A DNA stretch of 6,077 nucleotides. It comes from Desulfamplus sp. GTDB taxonomy: Bacteria > Desulfobacterota > Desulfobacteria > Desulfobacterales > Desulfobacteraceae. The notes beneath the pieces were generated by a model, which saw only the letters and a program-made list of their open reading frames with translations, was not told the origin of the DNA and ran no database searches. Numbering within the stretch: the first letter of the stretch is position 1; each line of letters starts with the position of its first letter. The stretch spans positions 1 through 6,077 of the forward strand of contig JADFYT010000153.1 of assembly GCA_015232935.1 (NCBI GenBank), in the 5' to 3' direction. Below, one piece after another: positions 1 through 4,993 of this stretch. The position numbers were made by a program, and so were the translations under genes.

Positions 1-474
1 TGCGATAACAGCCACCTTGGTAACCTCGGAGCCTGTGCCGGCAGTTGTTGGGATAATAATGGAAGGAAACAGAAGGTCGCTGGTGTCAAGAAGATACGCA
101 CCCATATGATCTTCAACCTTTCCACCTTTTTTCATGACAAGATTGGCCACTTTGGCAGTATCTATGACACTGCCTCCACCCACGGCAATTATCATGTCGC
201 AGTTATTGGCAACGCCTTGGGCAGCACACTCCTGGACAGTTTTAAGGGTTGAGTTTGGAGGCACATTGTCAAACACCGAAACAATCTCTATTTCAGTGTT
301 CCTGAATCCATTCTTAACCTTTTCAACAGGCCCTGCCTCTGCCAGAATGGCATCAGTGACCAACAAAGCTTTTTTTTTGCCAAAACGTGCGACAGATTTT
401 TCAATATTGCCGATAATTCCTGCACCATAAACCAGTTTGGTGGGCAATGAAAACTCAAAATACTCTGGAAGCAT
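1..474 (-). CDS. Iron-containing alcohol dehydrogenase, N-terminal part (runs off the window)
   Basis: The first 158 codons of a group III, iron-dependent alcohol dehydrogenase are visible; the gene continues beyond base 1. Seen: a start typical of the family (LPTKLVYGAG, residues 10-19), the dinucleotide-binding GGGSVIDTAK (residues 99-108) and the family signature PTTAGTGSEVT (142-152). The metal-binding Asp/His residues lie further on and cannot be checked. Family members are cytosolic and oxidise alcohols or reduce aldehydes with NAD(P), usually with Fe2+. The ATG at 474-472 is preceded by AAGGAG at 6 nt. The gene begins 17 nt after the patatin stop, so it is probably the last visible member of the leftward operon. 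Its substrate cannot be read from the sequence. A role with fatty alcohols or aldehydes feeding wax esters is inference from context only. Family assignment is near certain. Confidence 0.95.
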   Translation of the reverse strand, partial: MLPEYFEFSLPTKLVYGAGIIGNIEKSVARFGKKKALLVTDAILAEAGPVEKVKNGFRNTEIEIVSVFDNVPPNSTLKTVQECAAQGVANNCDMIIAVGGGSVIDTAKVANLVMKKGGKVEDHMGAYLLDTSDLLFPSIIIPTTAGTGSEVTKVAVIA

Positions 475-480
475 TGTTTT

Positions 481-486
481 CTCCTT
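481..486 (-). promoter_or_regulatory. Ribosome binding site of the alcohol dehydrogenase gene
   Basis: On the minus strand AAGGAG lies 6 nt before the ATG at 474. It sits entirely inside the 17-nt gap after the patatin stop codon. It fixes the start and argues for translation from a shared mRNA with no separate promoter. Confidence 0.85.
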
Positions 487-491
487 AGATT

Positions 492-1484
492 CTATAAAGT
501 TTTTTTGTATAAACGGGAAATTTCTTTTAGCTGACTACGGGCATTGTCATACCCTTGAGCCATAAGAGAATTGGCCTGTTCAGGTGTGAAGTTGAGCAAA
601 GAAGGGATGCCAAGCATTTTTGACGGGGCAATGGTGATAATTCGTGGAGTTGCATGTGTCTGAAGATGATCCTGACCTGCGGGATTCAATGGAGGATCGT
701 CAGGATTCAATGAAGGATTCCTGTACATATTCAATGCCTCATTCCTGTACATGTTTTTCTTTCTTAAATAGCTTGATCCAGGTACCAGATCATTTATTCC
801 GGGGCTGCCATACCCCATGAGGGTACTTTGATATGATGAGACCAGGGACTGCTCCATCAGATGCTCTCCCGCATCCATAAGGCTTCTTGGCTCCGGCAGT
901 CTATGTACATGCCCGACAGGCGAAAGAGGTACAACTATAATCTCATTCATGCCGCGTGCAAGAGCTGGCAGCAGAGGAATATTGGCCATGATTCCGCCAT
1001 CCCAGTAAGGGACTCCGTCAATCATCTGGGAGGGAAAAATAACAGGCATGGAACCTGATGCCATAACATGGTCAATGGTGATTTCGTTCTGATTAAAGAA
1101 TTCAGGTAAAGCGGTATGAAGATTTACAGCAGATATTATGATTTCTATGTTGCTTTTTTTTAATCTGCCAAAATCAACCGAGGATTGCAGCATGGATTTG
1201 AAGGGGGTTGTATCCATAAGCGGAACCAACCGTTTGCGAAGCAGTATGTTTGCGGCAAAGTCAAGGAGCTTGAGGCTGTATATTTTTCGCCGTCCTGATT
1301 TTACCCAGATATCAGAAAGCTGTTTAACGGTAAGGCCGCAACCTATTGCGACCGCATTTATGGCACCGACAGAGGTGCCGCATATCATGTCAGGATACCA
1401 GTTTATCTCCTTAAGATACTTCCATACCCCGACCTGAAAGGATCCTCTTGAGCCGCCGCCTGATAAAATCAATGCCTTTTTCAT
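492..1484 (-). CDS. Patatin-like phospholipase/acyl hydrolase
   Basis: A 330-residue serine hydrolase of the patatin family. Seen: the glycine-rich oxyanion-hole loop GGGSRG (residues 9-14), the nucleophile elbow GTSVG with Ser38 (36-40), and the DGG motif supplying the catalytic Asp162 (162-164). The Ser/Asp dyad is therefore complete. The C-terminal stretch FTPEQANSLMAQGYDNA (from about residue 289) is typical of bacterial patatins. There is no signal peptide, so the enzyme should be cytosolic. Family members release fatty acids from phospholipids or neutral lipids, and eukaryotic lipid-droplet triacylglycerol lipases belong to the same fold. In this neighbourhood it may mobilise the stored polymer or lipid (inference). 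Residues about 245-268 form an Asn/Pro-rich repeat insertion not typical of the family. The ATG at 1484 has only a weak Shine-Dalgarno (a short AAGG almost touching the ATG), but the GGGSRG spacing fits this start. It lies 114 nt after the FFLEE gene and ends in TAG. Confidence 0.95.
   Translation of the reverse strand: MKKALILSGGGSRGSFQVGVWKYLKEINWYPDMICGTSVGAINAVAIGCGLTVKQLSDIWVKSGRRKIYSLKLLDFAANILLRKRLVPLMDTTPFKSMLQSSVDFGRLKKSNIEIIISAVNLHTALPEFFNQNEITIDHVMASGSMPVIFPSQMIDGVPYWDGGIMANIPLLPALARGMNEIIVVPLSPVGHVHRLPEPRSLMDAGEHLMEQSLVSSYQSTLMGYGSPGINDLVPGSSYLRKKNMYRNEALNMYRNPSLNPDDPPLNPAGQDHLQTHATPRIITIAPSKMLGIPSLLNFTPEQANSLMAQGYDNARSQLKEISRLYKKTL
682..752 (-). repeat. Short degenerate direct repeats inside the patatin gene
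   Basis: On the plus strand ggattcaatg occurs at 682-691 and 703-712 (21 bp apart), with attcaatg again at 729-736. attcctgtacat occurs at 717-728 and 741-752 (24 bp apart). Both offsets are multiples of three, so the repeats keep frame. They encode a local duplication, MYRNEALN then MYRNPSLN, followed by proline-rich LNP units at residues about 245-268. It looks like a slippage-generated surface-loop insertion between the DGG core and the C-terminal helix. Confidence 0.75.
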
Positions 1485-1519
1485 ACCTTAAAGTCCCGTT
1501 GGCAAACCTGTATTATGTT

Positions 1520-1550
1520 AGCCTGTACCGCTGATGTGAGCCTGTACCGC
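1520..1550. repeat. 12-bp direct repeat in the gap upstream of the patatin gene
   Basis: The 114-bp gap 1485-1598 holds two perfect copies of agcctgtaccgc (1520-1531 and 1539-1550), 19 bp apart. A partial copy, aacctgta, lies nearby at about 1505-1512. It sits just upstream of the patatin start in transcription direction, so it could be a regulator site or a remnant of duplication. No convincing -35/-10 pair or terminator was seen in this gap. Confidence 0.6.
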
Positions 1551-1598
1551 CAAGAAAATGCTGGCTGGATAACTTTTTCTTTACAGTCGTGTTCCATG

Positions 1599-2288
1599 TC
1601 AGTTAACGGTACCCCAGATTTCATTATGCCATGCGATCTCTCTGTCATGGATAGTTTCTATGAAATAGTCGATGTTTTTGATCTGCCTGAAAGCTGTATA
1701 ACCTTGATATATAAAGTCAACCACAGGTTTTATTCTAAAAAAGTAAGCGGCCTTTTTTACGGTATTGAGAGAGACCGCAACAATCCATTTCTGGCTGAGT
1801 CTGTGGAATGTTCGTGTCACTTCGGTACTCAGATTGATCTGGTATGTCCGCTGGTCATAGTTATCAAGAGATCTGTAAATCTGCTGGTATTGATCCATGG
1901 TAATATCAGTTCCAATGCCGGCATCTATCATTTTATGAACCATCTGATTATCAAGGCTGTCACTTAGTTCATGAAGCTCAATAACCTTTGAAACAGCAGA
2001 GACCATTCCGGCATAAACCTTGCCGTCCAGTGCTTTGTGAAGTTTTTTTATTCCCTCATCCCGAAATGAAAAATCCTCGGGAGCATAGAGACGGTTAAAG
2101 AAAAAATCACCCATCAGGTCATACTGGGGATCTTTTTTGATATCTTCATAAGTTACATTCAGGCGGTCTGACTGAAATTTTTGAAGAGCGCGTTTCAATC
2201 CAAGAAAGGTCTTGCCATCAACAGTGTGGTCATCGGTGAGAGTCTCTGCTTGATCAGTAGCATGATCTGTCTGTCTTTTTGTTTGCAT
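1599..2288 (-). CDS. FFLEE-motif protein of unknown function (DUF8198-type)
   Basis: A 229-residue protein with a hydrophilic start (about residues 1-25) and then a mostly helical body. Residues 56-75 contain YDLMGDFFFNRLYAPEDF, matching the pattern of the conserved family named for its FFLEE motif, which typically reads FFLEELYGPxDFxxRD. Here the core is FFFNRLYAPEDFSFRD, so the two acidic residues of FFLEE are replaced by Asn-Arg. A second conserved-looking block, VIELHELSDSLDNQMV, follows at about 102-117. The function of the family is not known to me. No signal peptide, membrane segment or catalytic motif is visible. It starts 21 nt after the PhaR-type gene with AGGA about 10 nt before ATG, so it is co-transcribed with granule proteins and may be an inclusion-associated factor (inference). 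The family assignment rests on recalled motif similarity. Confidence 0.8.
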   Translation of the reverse strand: MQTKRQTDHATDQAETLTDDHTVDGKTFLGLKRALQKFQSDRLNVTYEDIKKDPQYDLMGDFFFNRLYAPEDFSFRDEGIKKLHKALDGKVYAGMVSAVSKVIELHELSDSLDNQMVHKMIDAGIGTDITMDQYQQIYRSLDNYDQRTYQINLSTEVTRTFHRLSQKWIVAVSLNTVKKAAYFFRIKPVVDFIYQGYTAFRQIKNIDYFIETIHDREIAWHNEIWGTVN

Positions 2289-2309
2289 TGTCTGTAGATC
2301 CTGAATAAT

Positions 2310-2888
2310 TTATAATTTTTCGCTCTCCTGCCGGTTTTGAGCCTCAAGCTCGGCAATTTTCTTCTCCAGACTGCTGATCCTTTGCGTAAGATTTGCGAAT
2401 TGATCCCTTGTGGCAAGATTCATAACGTTCAAGACCTCATTTATTCTCTTGTCAACCATTTCAGATATCCAGCTTTTCAATGAAGAGGTAAAGCCCATGA
2501 TCTCCTGTTTTAGCCGGCTGCCTTCGATTTTGGAGATCTCGTTATTCTTCACAAGGCTTTTGAGCATATGGTCAAGCTCATCCTCAGCAAGGGTAAAGGC
2601 GTTCTGCCAAATAGAAAAGTATTTTTTTGCATAATCTGTAAGGGCTCCGCTGCCCTTTCGAAAGAGTTGAATCAGGAGGCTGGAGGAGAGAGATTCATCC
2701 GTCTCGCCAGAATCTCTTCCCATCAAACTGGATACAATAGAAGATGTAAGATCCTCACCACTCTCATTGTCTATGATGGTAACATCATTACCGGATTTGA
2801 TCATGCCGGAAATATGTTTCATCGTGACATATCTTTTTTCTGTTGTATCGTATAATTTGCGGTTTGCATATTTTTTTATAAGGTGCAT
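2310..2888 (-). CDS. phaR: PhaR-type PHA accumulation regulator fused to a phasin-like tail
   Basis: A 192-residue protein. Residues 2-56 match the PHB/PHA accumulation regulator DNA-binding domain (PHB_acc_N, PF07879 type): IKKYANRKLYDT at 4-15, a YVT turn at 20-22 and the GEDLT block at 44-48. In characterised bacteria PhaR binds both PHA and DNA and represses phasin genes until granules form. After residue 60 the usual PhaR C-terminal repeats are absent. Instead there is an amphipathic helical segment (about 80-140) and the motif DKRINEVLNVMNLATRDQ (146-163), then a coiled coil (about 165-185, ISSLEKKIAELEAQ). This tail resembles PhaF/PhaI-type phasins and is shared with the two genes upstream. 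The start ATG at 2888 has GGAG about 6 nt upstream and lies only 12 nt after the end of the preceding reading frame. The protein is probably cytosolic and inclusion-bound, and could be the repressor acting on the operator at 4901-4951 (inference). Confidence 0.88.
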   Translation of the reverse strand: MHLIKKYANRKLYDTTEKRYVTMKHISGMIKSGNDVTIIDNESGEDLTSSIVSSLMGRDSGETDESLSSSLLIQLFRKGSGALTDYAKKYFSIWQNAFTLAEDELDHMLKSLVKNNEISKIEGSRLKQEIMGFTSSLKSWISEMVDKRINEVLNVMNLATRDQFANLTQRISSLEKKIAELEAQNRQESEKL

Positions 2889-2900
2889 TTTCTTCTCCGA

Positions 2901-3518
2901 TCAGACCTTTTTTTTCAGCCGTTTTTTAACACTTTTTTTTTCTGAGCTTCTTTTCTTGCTACCTCGTTTTACAGCATTAGATTCCTGTTCAAAAGGATTT
3001 TTTTTTTGGACATCAGAATCAGGGGTGGATTCTGAATCTGATTCTGCCTCAGATATCGCTCTTTCGGAATCTGGAGCTTCTGGTTCAAAGCCTGACGCTT
3101 GTTCTTCAGAATCTGGCACTGTTGCTTCAGAGTCCGATGTTATTTCTTCTGCATCTTCGGAATCCGATGCTATAGATTCAGAGTCAGGTACCGCATCTTC
3201 AGTGTCAGATTTTTTTTTTTCAGATGTTGTTTCCGGTTCTGATAAAGTCTCTGATTTTAATTCTGTATCAGATTTTTCTGCCAAGGTCTCTGATTCTGAT
3301 TTTGTGCCAGATTCTTCTGCCAAGGTCTCTGATTCTGATTTTGCTTCGGAGCCGGCTGATGCGGCGTCTGATTTTGATTTTGAGCGGGGTTCTATTTGCG
3401 AGGTATTTGAATTTGATTTTGCATAAGACTCTGGTTGTGCGTCAGTATCGTTAACCGTATCAAGGTTTTTTACATCACTCTTCTTGGTACTGAGAGCATC
3501 AATTTTTTGTTTTTTAGT
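2901..3518 (-). pseudogene. In-frame 3' continuation of the PhaR-like gene beyond a TAG: acidic repeat tail with Lys-rich end
   Basis: The frame directly following the TAG at 3521-3519 is open for 205 codons to a TGA at 2901. Its first residues, TKKQKIDALSTK, complete the coiled coil of the upstream gene: aligned with the tail of the neighbouring PhaR-type protein there is no gap, and the TAG falls opposite Ser171. Then follow about 150 residues dominated by Ser, Glu, Asp and Thr, including three 13-residue tandem repeats, and a basic end rich in KK, KR and RGSKKR. No credible independent start is present: the only non-ATG candidate noted, a TTG at 3323, lacks a Shine-Dalgarno. It is therefore either the lost end of a gene broken by a nonsense mutation, a readthrough or recoded extension, or an assembly error. 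The frame survives runs of 10 and 11 adenines, which suggests it was translated recently. Confidence 0.6.
3216..3332 (-). repeat. Three tandem 39-bp repeats encoding 13-residue acidic units
   Basis: Three copies, 3332-3294, 3293-3255 and 3254-3216, encode SETLAEESGTKSE, SETLAEKSDTELK and SETLSEPETTSEK. On the plus strand, 3269-3304 and 3308-3343 differ at a single base in 36. The unit length is a multiple of three, so copy-number change would keep frame. The rest of the Ser/Glu/Asp region repeats less regularly. Confidence 0.85.
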
Positions 3519-3953
3519 CTATATATTTAGATTGAGTTCCGCGATCTGATCCCGTGTCGGGAGGTTAATAACGTCAAGCACCTGATTAATGCGTTTATCA
3601 ATAACATCAGATACCCAGTTTCTCATGGCATCTGTATTTAAAAAACGGTCTATTTTCCTGGCATCAGAAGAGCCCCTGCCTGAAACTGCCGCACTTTCGG
3701 ATTTGGTTTTCTCTGAATCTGCTGTTTGTTGGGAATCTTTGTTCTCGGTTTTTTCAGACACTGTCTTTTTGGAACCAAGCTTTCCGGCGTACTGAGCGAT
3801 AATAGATTCCGTGATCTCCTCTCCGGTAGTAGTCAGTGTAACCTTGATCTGTTCCCCTTTTTTAATAAGCTCCTTGATACGATCCGCTTTTATATATTTT
3901 CTGTTGATCGCATCAAAAAATCTGCCATTTGAGTATTTTTTGATGTCAAGCAT
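3519..3953 (-). CDS. PhaR-like N-terminal-domain protein, stopped by TAG inside its C-terminal coiled coil
   Basis: As read to the first stop this is 144 residues. Residues 1-58 are a diverged PHB_acc_N domain: KKYSNGRFFDA replaces the KKYANRKLYDT of its neighbour, followed by YIKADRIKELIKKGEQIKV and GEEITESIIAQY. The loss of the conserved Asn-Arg-Lys-Leu-Tyr core suggests changed DNA or polymer binding. A Ser/Glu/Lys-rich linker (61-98) leads to NWVSDVIDKRINQVLDVINLPTRDQ (112-136 region), closely paralogous to WISEMVDKRINEVLNVMNLATRDQ in the next gene. Codon 145 is TAG, in the middle of the expected coiled coil, and the same frame stays open to 2901, giving 350 codons if read through. The ATG at 3953 has AAGGA 7 nt upstream. 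It follows the phasin-like gene after 142 nt containing a hairpin. It could be a granule-bound scaffold rather than a repressor (inference). Confidence 0.85.
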   Translation of the reverse strand: MLDIKKYSNGRFFDAINRKYIKADRIKELIKKGEQIKVTLTTTGEEITESIIAQYAGKLGSKKTVSEKTENKDSQQTADSEKTKSESAAVSGRGSSDARKIDRFLNTDAMRNWVSDVIDKRINQVLDVINLPTRDQIAELNLNI

Positions 3954-3973
3954 AATTGCATCCTTAAATAACA

Positions 3974-4012
3974 GTTACGGCACCGGAAGCTCATAAGTTC
4001 CGGTGCCATAAC
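3974..4012 (-). terminator. Strong hairpin between the phasin-like and PhaR-like genes (terminator, attenuator or mRNA-stability element)
   Basis: A perfect 10-bp stem (ggcaccggaa 3979-3988 with ttccggtgcc 3998-4007) has a 9-nt loop. After one mismatch it extends by four more pairs (gtta 3974-3977 with taac 4009-4012). The minus-strand RNA has no long U run after it, only a mixed A/U stretch leading into the next Shine-Dalgarno, so it is a poor classical terminator. A leaky terminator or a 3' stabiliser for the abundant phasin mRNA is more likely. Confidence 0.6.
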
Positions 4013-4062
4013 CAAATTGAGTTATTGCTTCATGATTTTTTGTGTAAATACAGCACGCACCA

Positions 4063-4101
4063 CCCTGGTTGGCCTGCCAGGGCTTAAAAGCCTTATCAGG
4101 C
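4063..4101 (-). terminator. GC-rich inverted repeats at the end of the phasin-like gene
   Basis: ccctgg (4063-4068) pairs with ccaggg (4077-4082) around an 8-nt loop. A competing fold pairs gcctg (4072-4076) with caggc (4097-4101) across the stop codon, enclosing the ggctt/aagcc element at 4081-4092. No U tract follows, so termination is doubtful. It may act together with the hairpin at 3974-4012. Confidence 0.25.
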
Positions 4102-4818
4102 AGCGGCACTCTGTCCGGTCACGGTCAAAGAATCAACTTTTCTGTTCACGCTGTCAATACCTTTTATAAGCTCCTCAACCTCTTTTTTGCTTGGCAGATT
4201 TAGCATTGAAGGGAATTTTTCAATGGTGCTACTGATTTTCTCTTCAACGGTTTTTTTGAACGCTACTTTATCAAGAGCTTTTTTACCGGCATCCAAAAGA
4301 TCCTTTCTGGCGATTTCAGCATCCTTCTCAATGTTTTCAACCATTTTTTTGCCGTTCTCTTTATACTCCTCAAGTTTTCTGGTTGTATCGGCCCTGGCAT
4401 CCTTGACAATATCACCCATCACTTTAAATGGGCTGTTCTTGACTTTTTCGGTAAAATCTTTTGTCTTGTCTTTTAGTTCGTCATATTTTTTGATAGAGTC
4501 AGCTTTAATTGTTTTAACAGCCTTTGTACCATCATCAATAAGAGCATCTATTTTCTTCAAAGGATCCGCGTTCAGATCTTTCATAAAGGTACGGCCTGTC
4601 TCAACCGTTTTCTTTACATATTTTTCATTATACTCATCCAGACGCTTTTTAATGGACTCTCTTGTCTCCTTGGCTGTTCTTAGAGTGTAATATTTTGATT
4701 CACAATTATTTGTGTCACAACTTACGGTTGTACTTTCAGATGCTGCTGAACAGTTGGTTGAATTTTCTGATTTTGTATTTTCTGCCATGTTTTTTTCTGT
4801 CTCGTTGATTGCGTTCAT
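4096..4818 (-). CDS. Phasin-like inclusion-coat protein with amphipathic repeats
   Basis: A 240-residue, Lys/Glu-rich, almost wholly helical protein with no signal peptide. The first 45 residues are polar and Ser/Thr/Asn-rich, with three cysteines (23, 34, 39). Residues about 81-190 contain four degenerate 22-24-residue amphipathic units, starting near 81, 103, 140 and 164, with a consensus like A-D-x-x-K-K-x-(D/E)-(E/A)-L-x-(D/E)-x-G-K-K. The first two are exactly 22 residues apart. The end, LNLPSKKEVEELIKGIDSV (206-224) plus a short coiled coil, is the same tail as in the next two genes and resembles the PhaF/PhaI phasin tail. Phasins coat storage granules and set their size and number; this role is inferred. 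The ATG at 4818 has AAGGAG 8 nt upstream, unlike the internal Met11, so Met1 is chosen. It is first in the operon and has the strongest promoter in the window, as expected for an abundant coat protein. Exact family is unsure. Confidence 0.8.
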   Translation of the reverse strand: MNAINETEKNMAENTKSENSTNCSAASESTTVSCDTNNCESKYYTLRTAKETRESIKKRLDEYNEKYVKKTVETGRTFMKDLNADPLKKIDALIDDGTKAVKTIKADSIKKYDELKDKTKDFTEKVKNSPFKVMGDIVKDARADTTRKLEEYKENGKKMVENIEKDAEIARKDLLDAGKKALDKVAFKKTVEEKISSTIEKFPSMLNLPSKKEVEELIKGIDSVNRKVDSLTVTGQSAAA

Positions 4819-4826
4819 TTTTAATT

Positions 4827-4832
4827 CTCCTT
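4827..4832 (-). promoter_or_regulatory. Ribosome binding site of the phasin-like gene
   Basis: AAGGAG on the minus strand lies 8 nt before the ATG at 4818, in an A-rich unstructured leader, consistent with high translation. It decides the start in favour of Met1 over Met11. Confidence 0.85.
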
Positions 4833-4900
4833 TTAAAAAAAATATTATTTAATAAAAAATTGTTGCACTATCCACTATTATTTTCTATAACAGATTAAAT

Positions 4901-4951
4901 TCCATAACGCACCGTGTCATTTGAATGCAATATGATGCATTGCGTTATGGA
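4901..4951. promoter_or_regulatory. Probable operator: 11-bp perfect inverted repeat around the phasin promoter
   Basis: tccataacgca (4901-4911) and tgcgttatgga (4941-4951) are exact inverted copies separated by 29 bp, so centres are 40 bp apart, near four helical turns. A second inverted pair, aatgca (4924-4929) and tgcatt (4936-4941), lies inside. One outer arm fills the -35/-10 spacer of the leftward promoter and the other lies about 11-21 bp after the expected transcription start. This is the geometry of a repressor site. The PhaR-type proteins of the same operon are the obvious candidates (inference). Confidence 0.65.
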
Positions 4952-4957
4952 TGTCAA
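4929..4957 (-). promoter_or_regulatory. Sigma70-type promoter of the leftward operon
   Basis: On the minus strand a perfect TTGACA (4957-4952) is followed after exactly 17 bp by CATATT (4934-4929), four of six matches to TATAAT. Transcription would start near 4922, giving a leader of about 100 nt to the ATG at 4818. A long A/T tract lies immediately upstream. Confidence 0.7.
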
Positions 4958-4958
4958 G

Positions 4959-4993
4959 AAAAATTTTTATTTATTTTTAAATATTATTTTTAT
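4959..4993 (-). promoter_or_regulatory. A/T-only tract upstream of the -35 box, likely UP element
   Basis: Thirty-five consecutive A or T bases, with runs of A and T, end one base before the -35 hexamer of the leftward promoter. Such tracts can bind the alpha subunit C-terminal domain of RNA polymerase and boost transcription. The tract could also simply be curved or nucleoid-protein-binding DNA. Confidence 0.5.

Noticed and set aside
1515..1967. A 150-codon plus-strand reading frame opposite the FFLEE gene
   Set aside because: It lies largely antisense to a well-supported gene, has no ribosome binding site and no recognisable motif.
2195..2416. A 73-codon minus-strand frame overlapping the PhaR-type and FFLEE genes
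   Set aside because: It runs in another frame across the ends of two supported genes and shows no motif or ribosome binding site of its own.
2901..3323. A separate 140-codon gene starting at TTG 3323
   Set aside because: The TTG has no Shine-Dalgarno and the same frame continues upstream through repeats to the TAG at 3519, so it is better read as part of the PhaR-like gene.
3216..3332. Tandem repeats considered as a CRISPR array
   Set aside because: The 39-bp units are contiguous, in frame and without unique spacers, so they are coding repeats.
2767..3426. A 219-codon plus-strand reading frame rich in Ser, Asp and Glu
   Set aside because: It is the mirror of the minus-strand acidic repeats: codons such as tca, gaa and gat read as Ser/Asp/Glu on both strands. 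Its start lies inside the PhaR-type gene and it lacks a Shine-Dalgarno.
4187..4690. A 167-codon plus-strand hydrophobic reading frame opposite the phasin-like gene
   Set aside because: Hydrophobic residues arise from the reverse complement of Lys/Glu codons; the minus-strand gene has a strong start, promoter and repeat structure.
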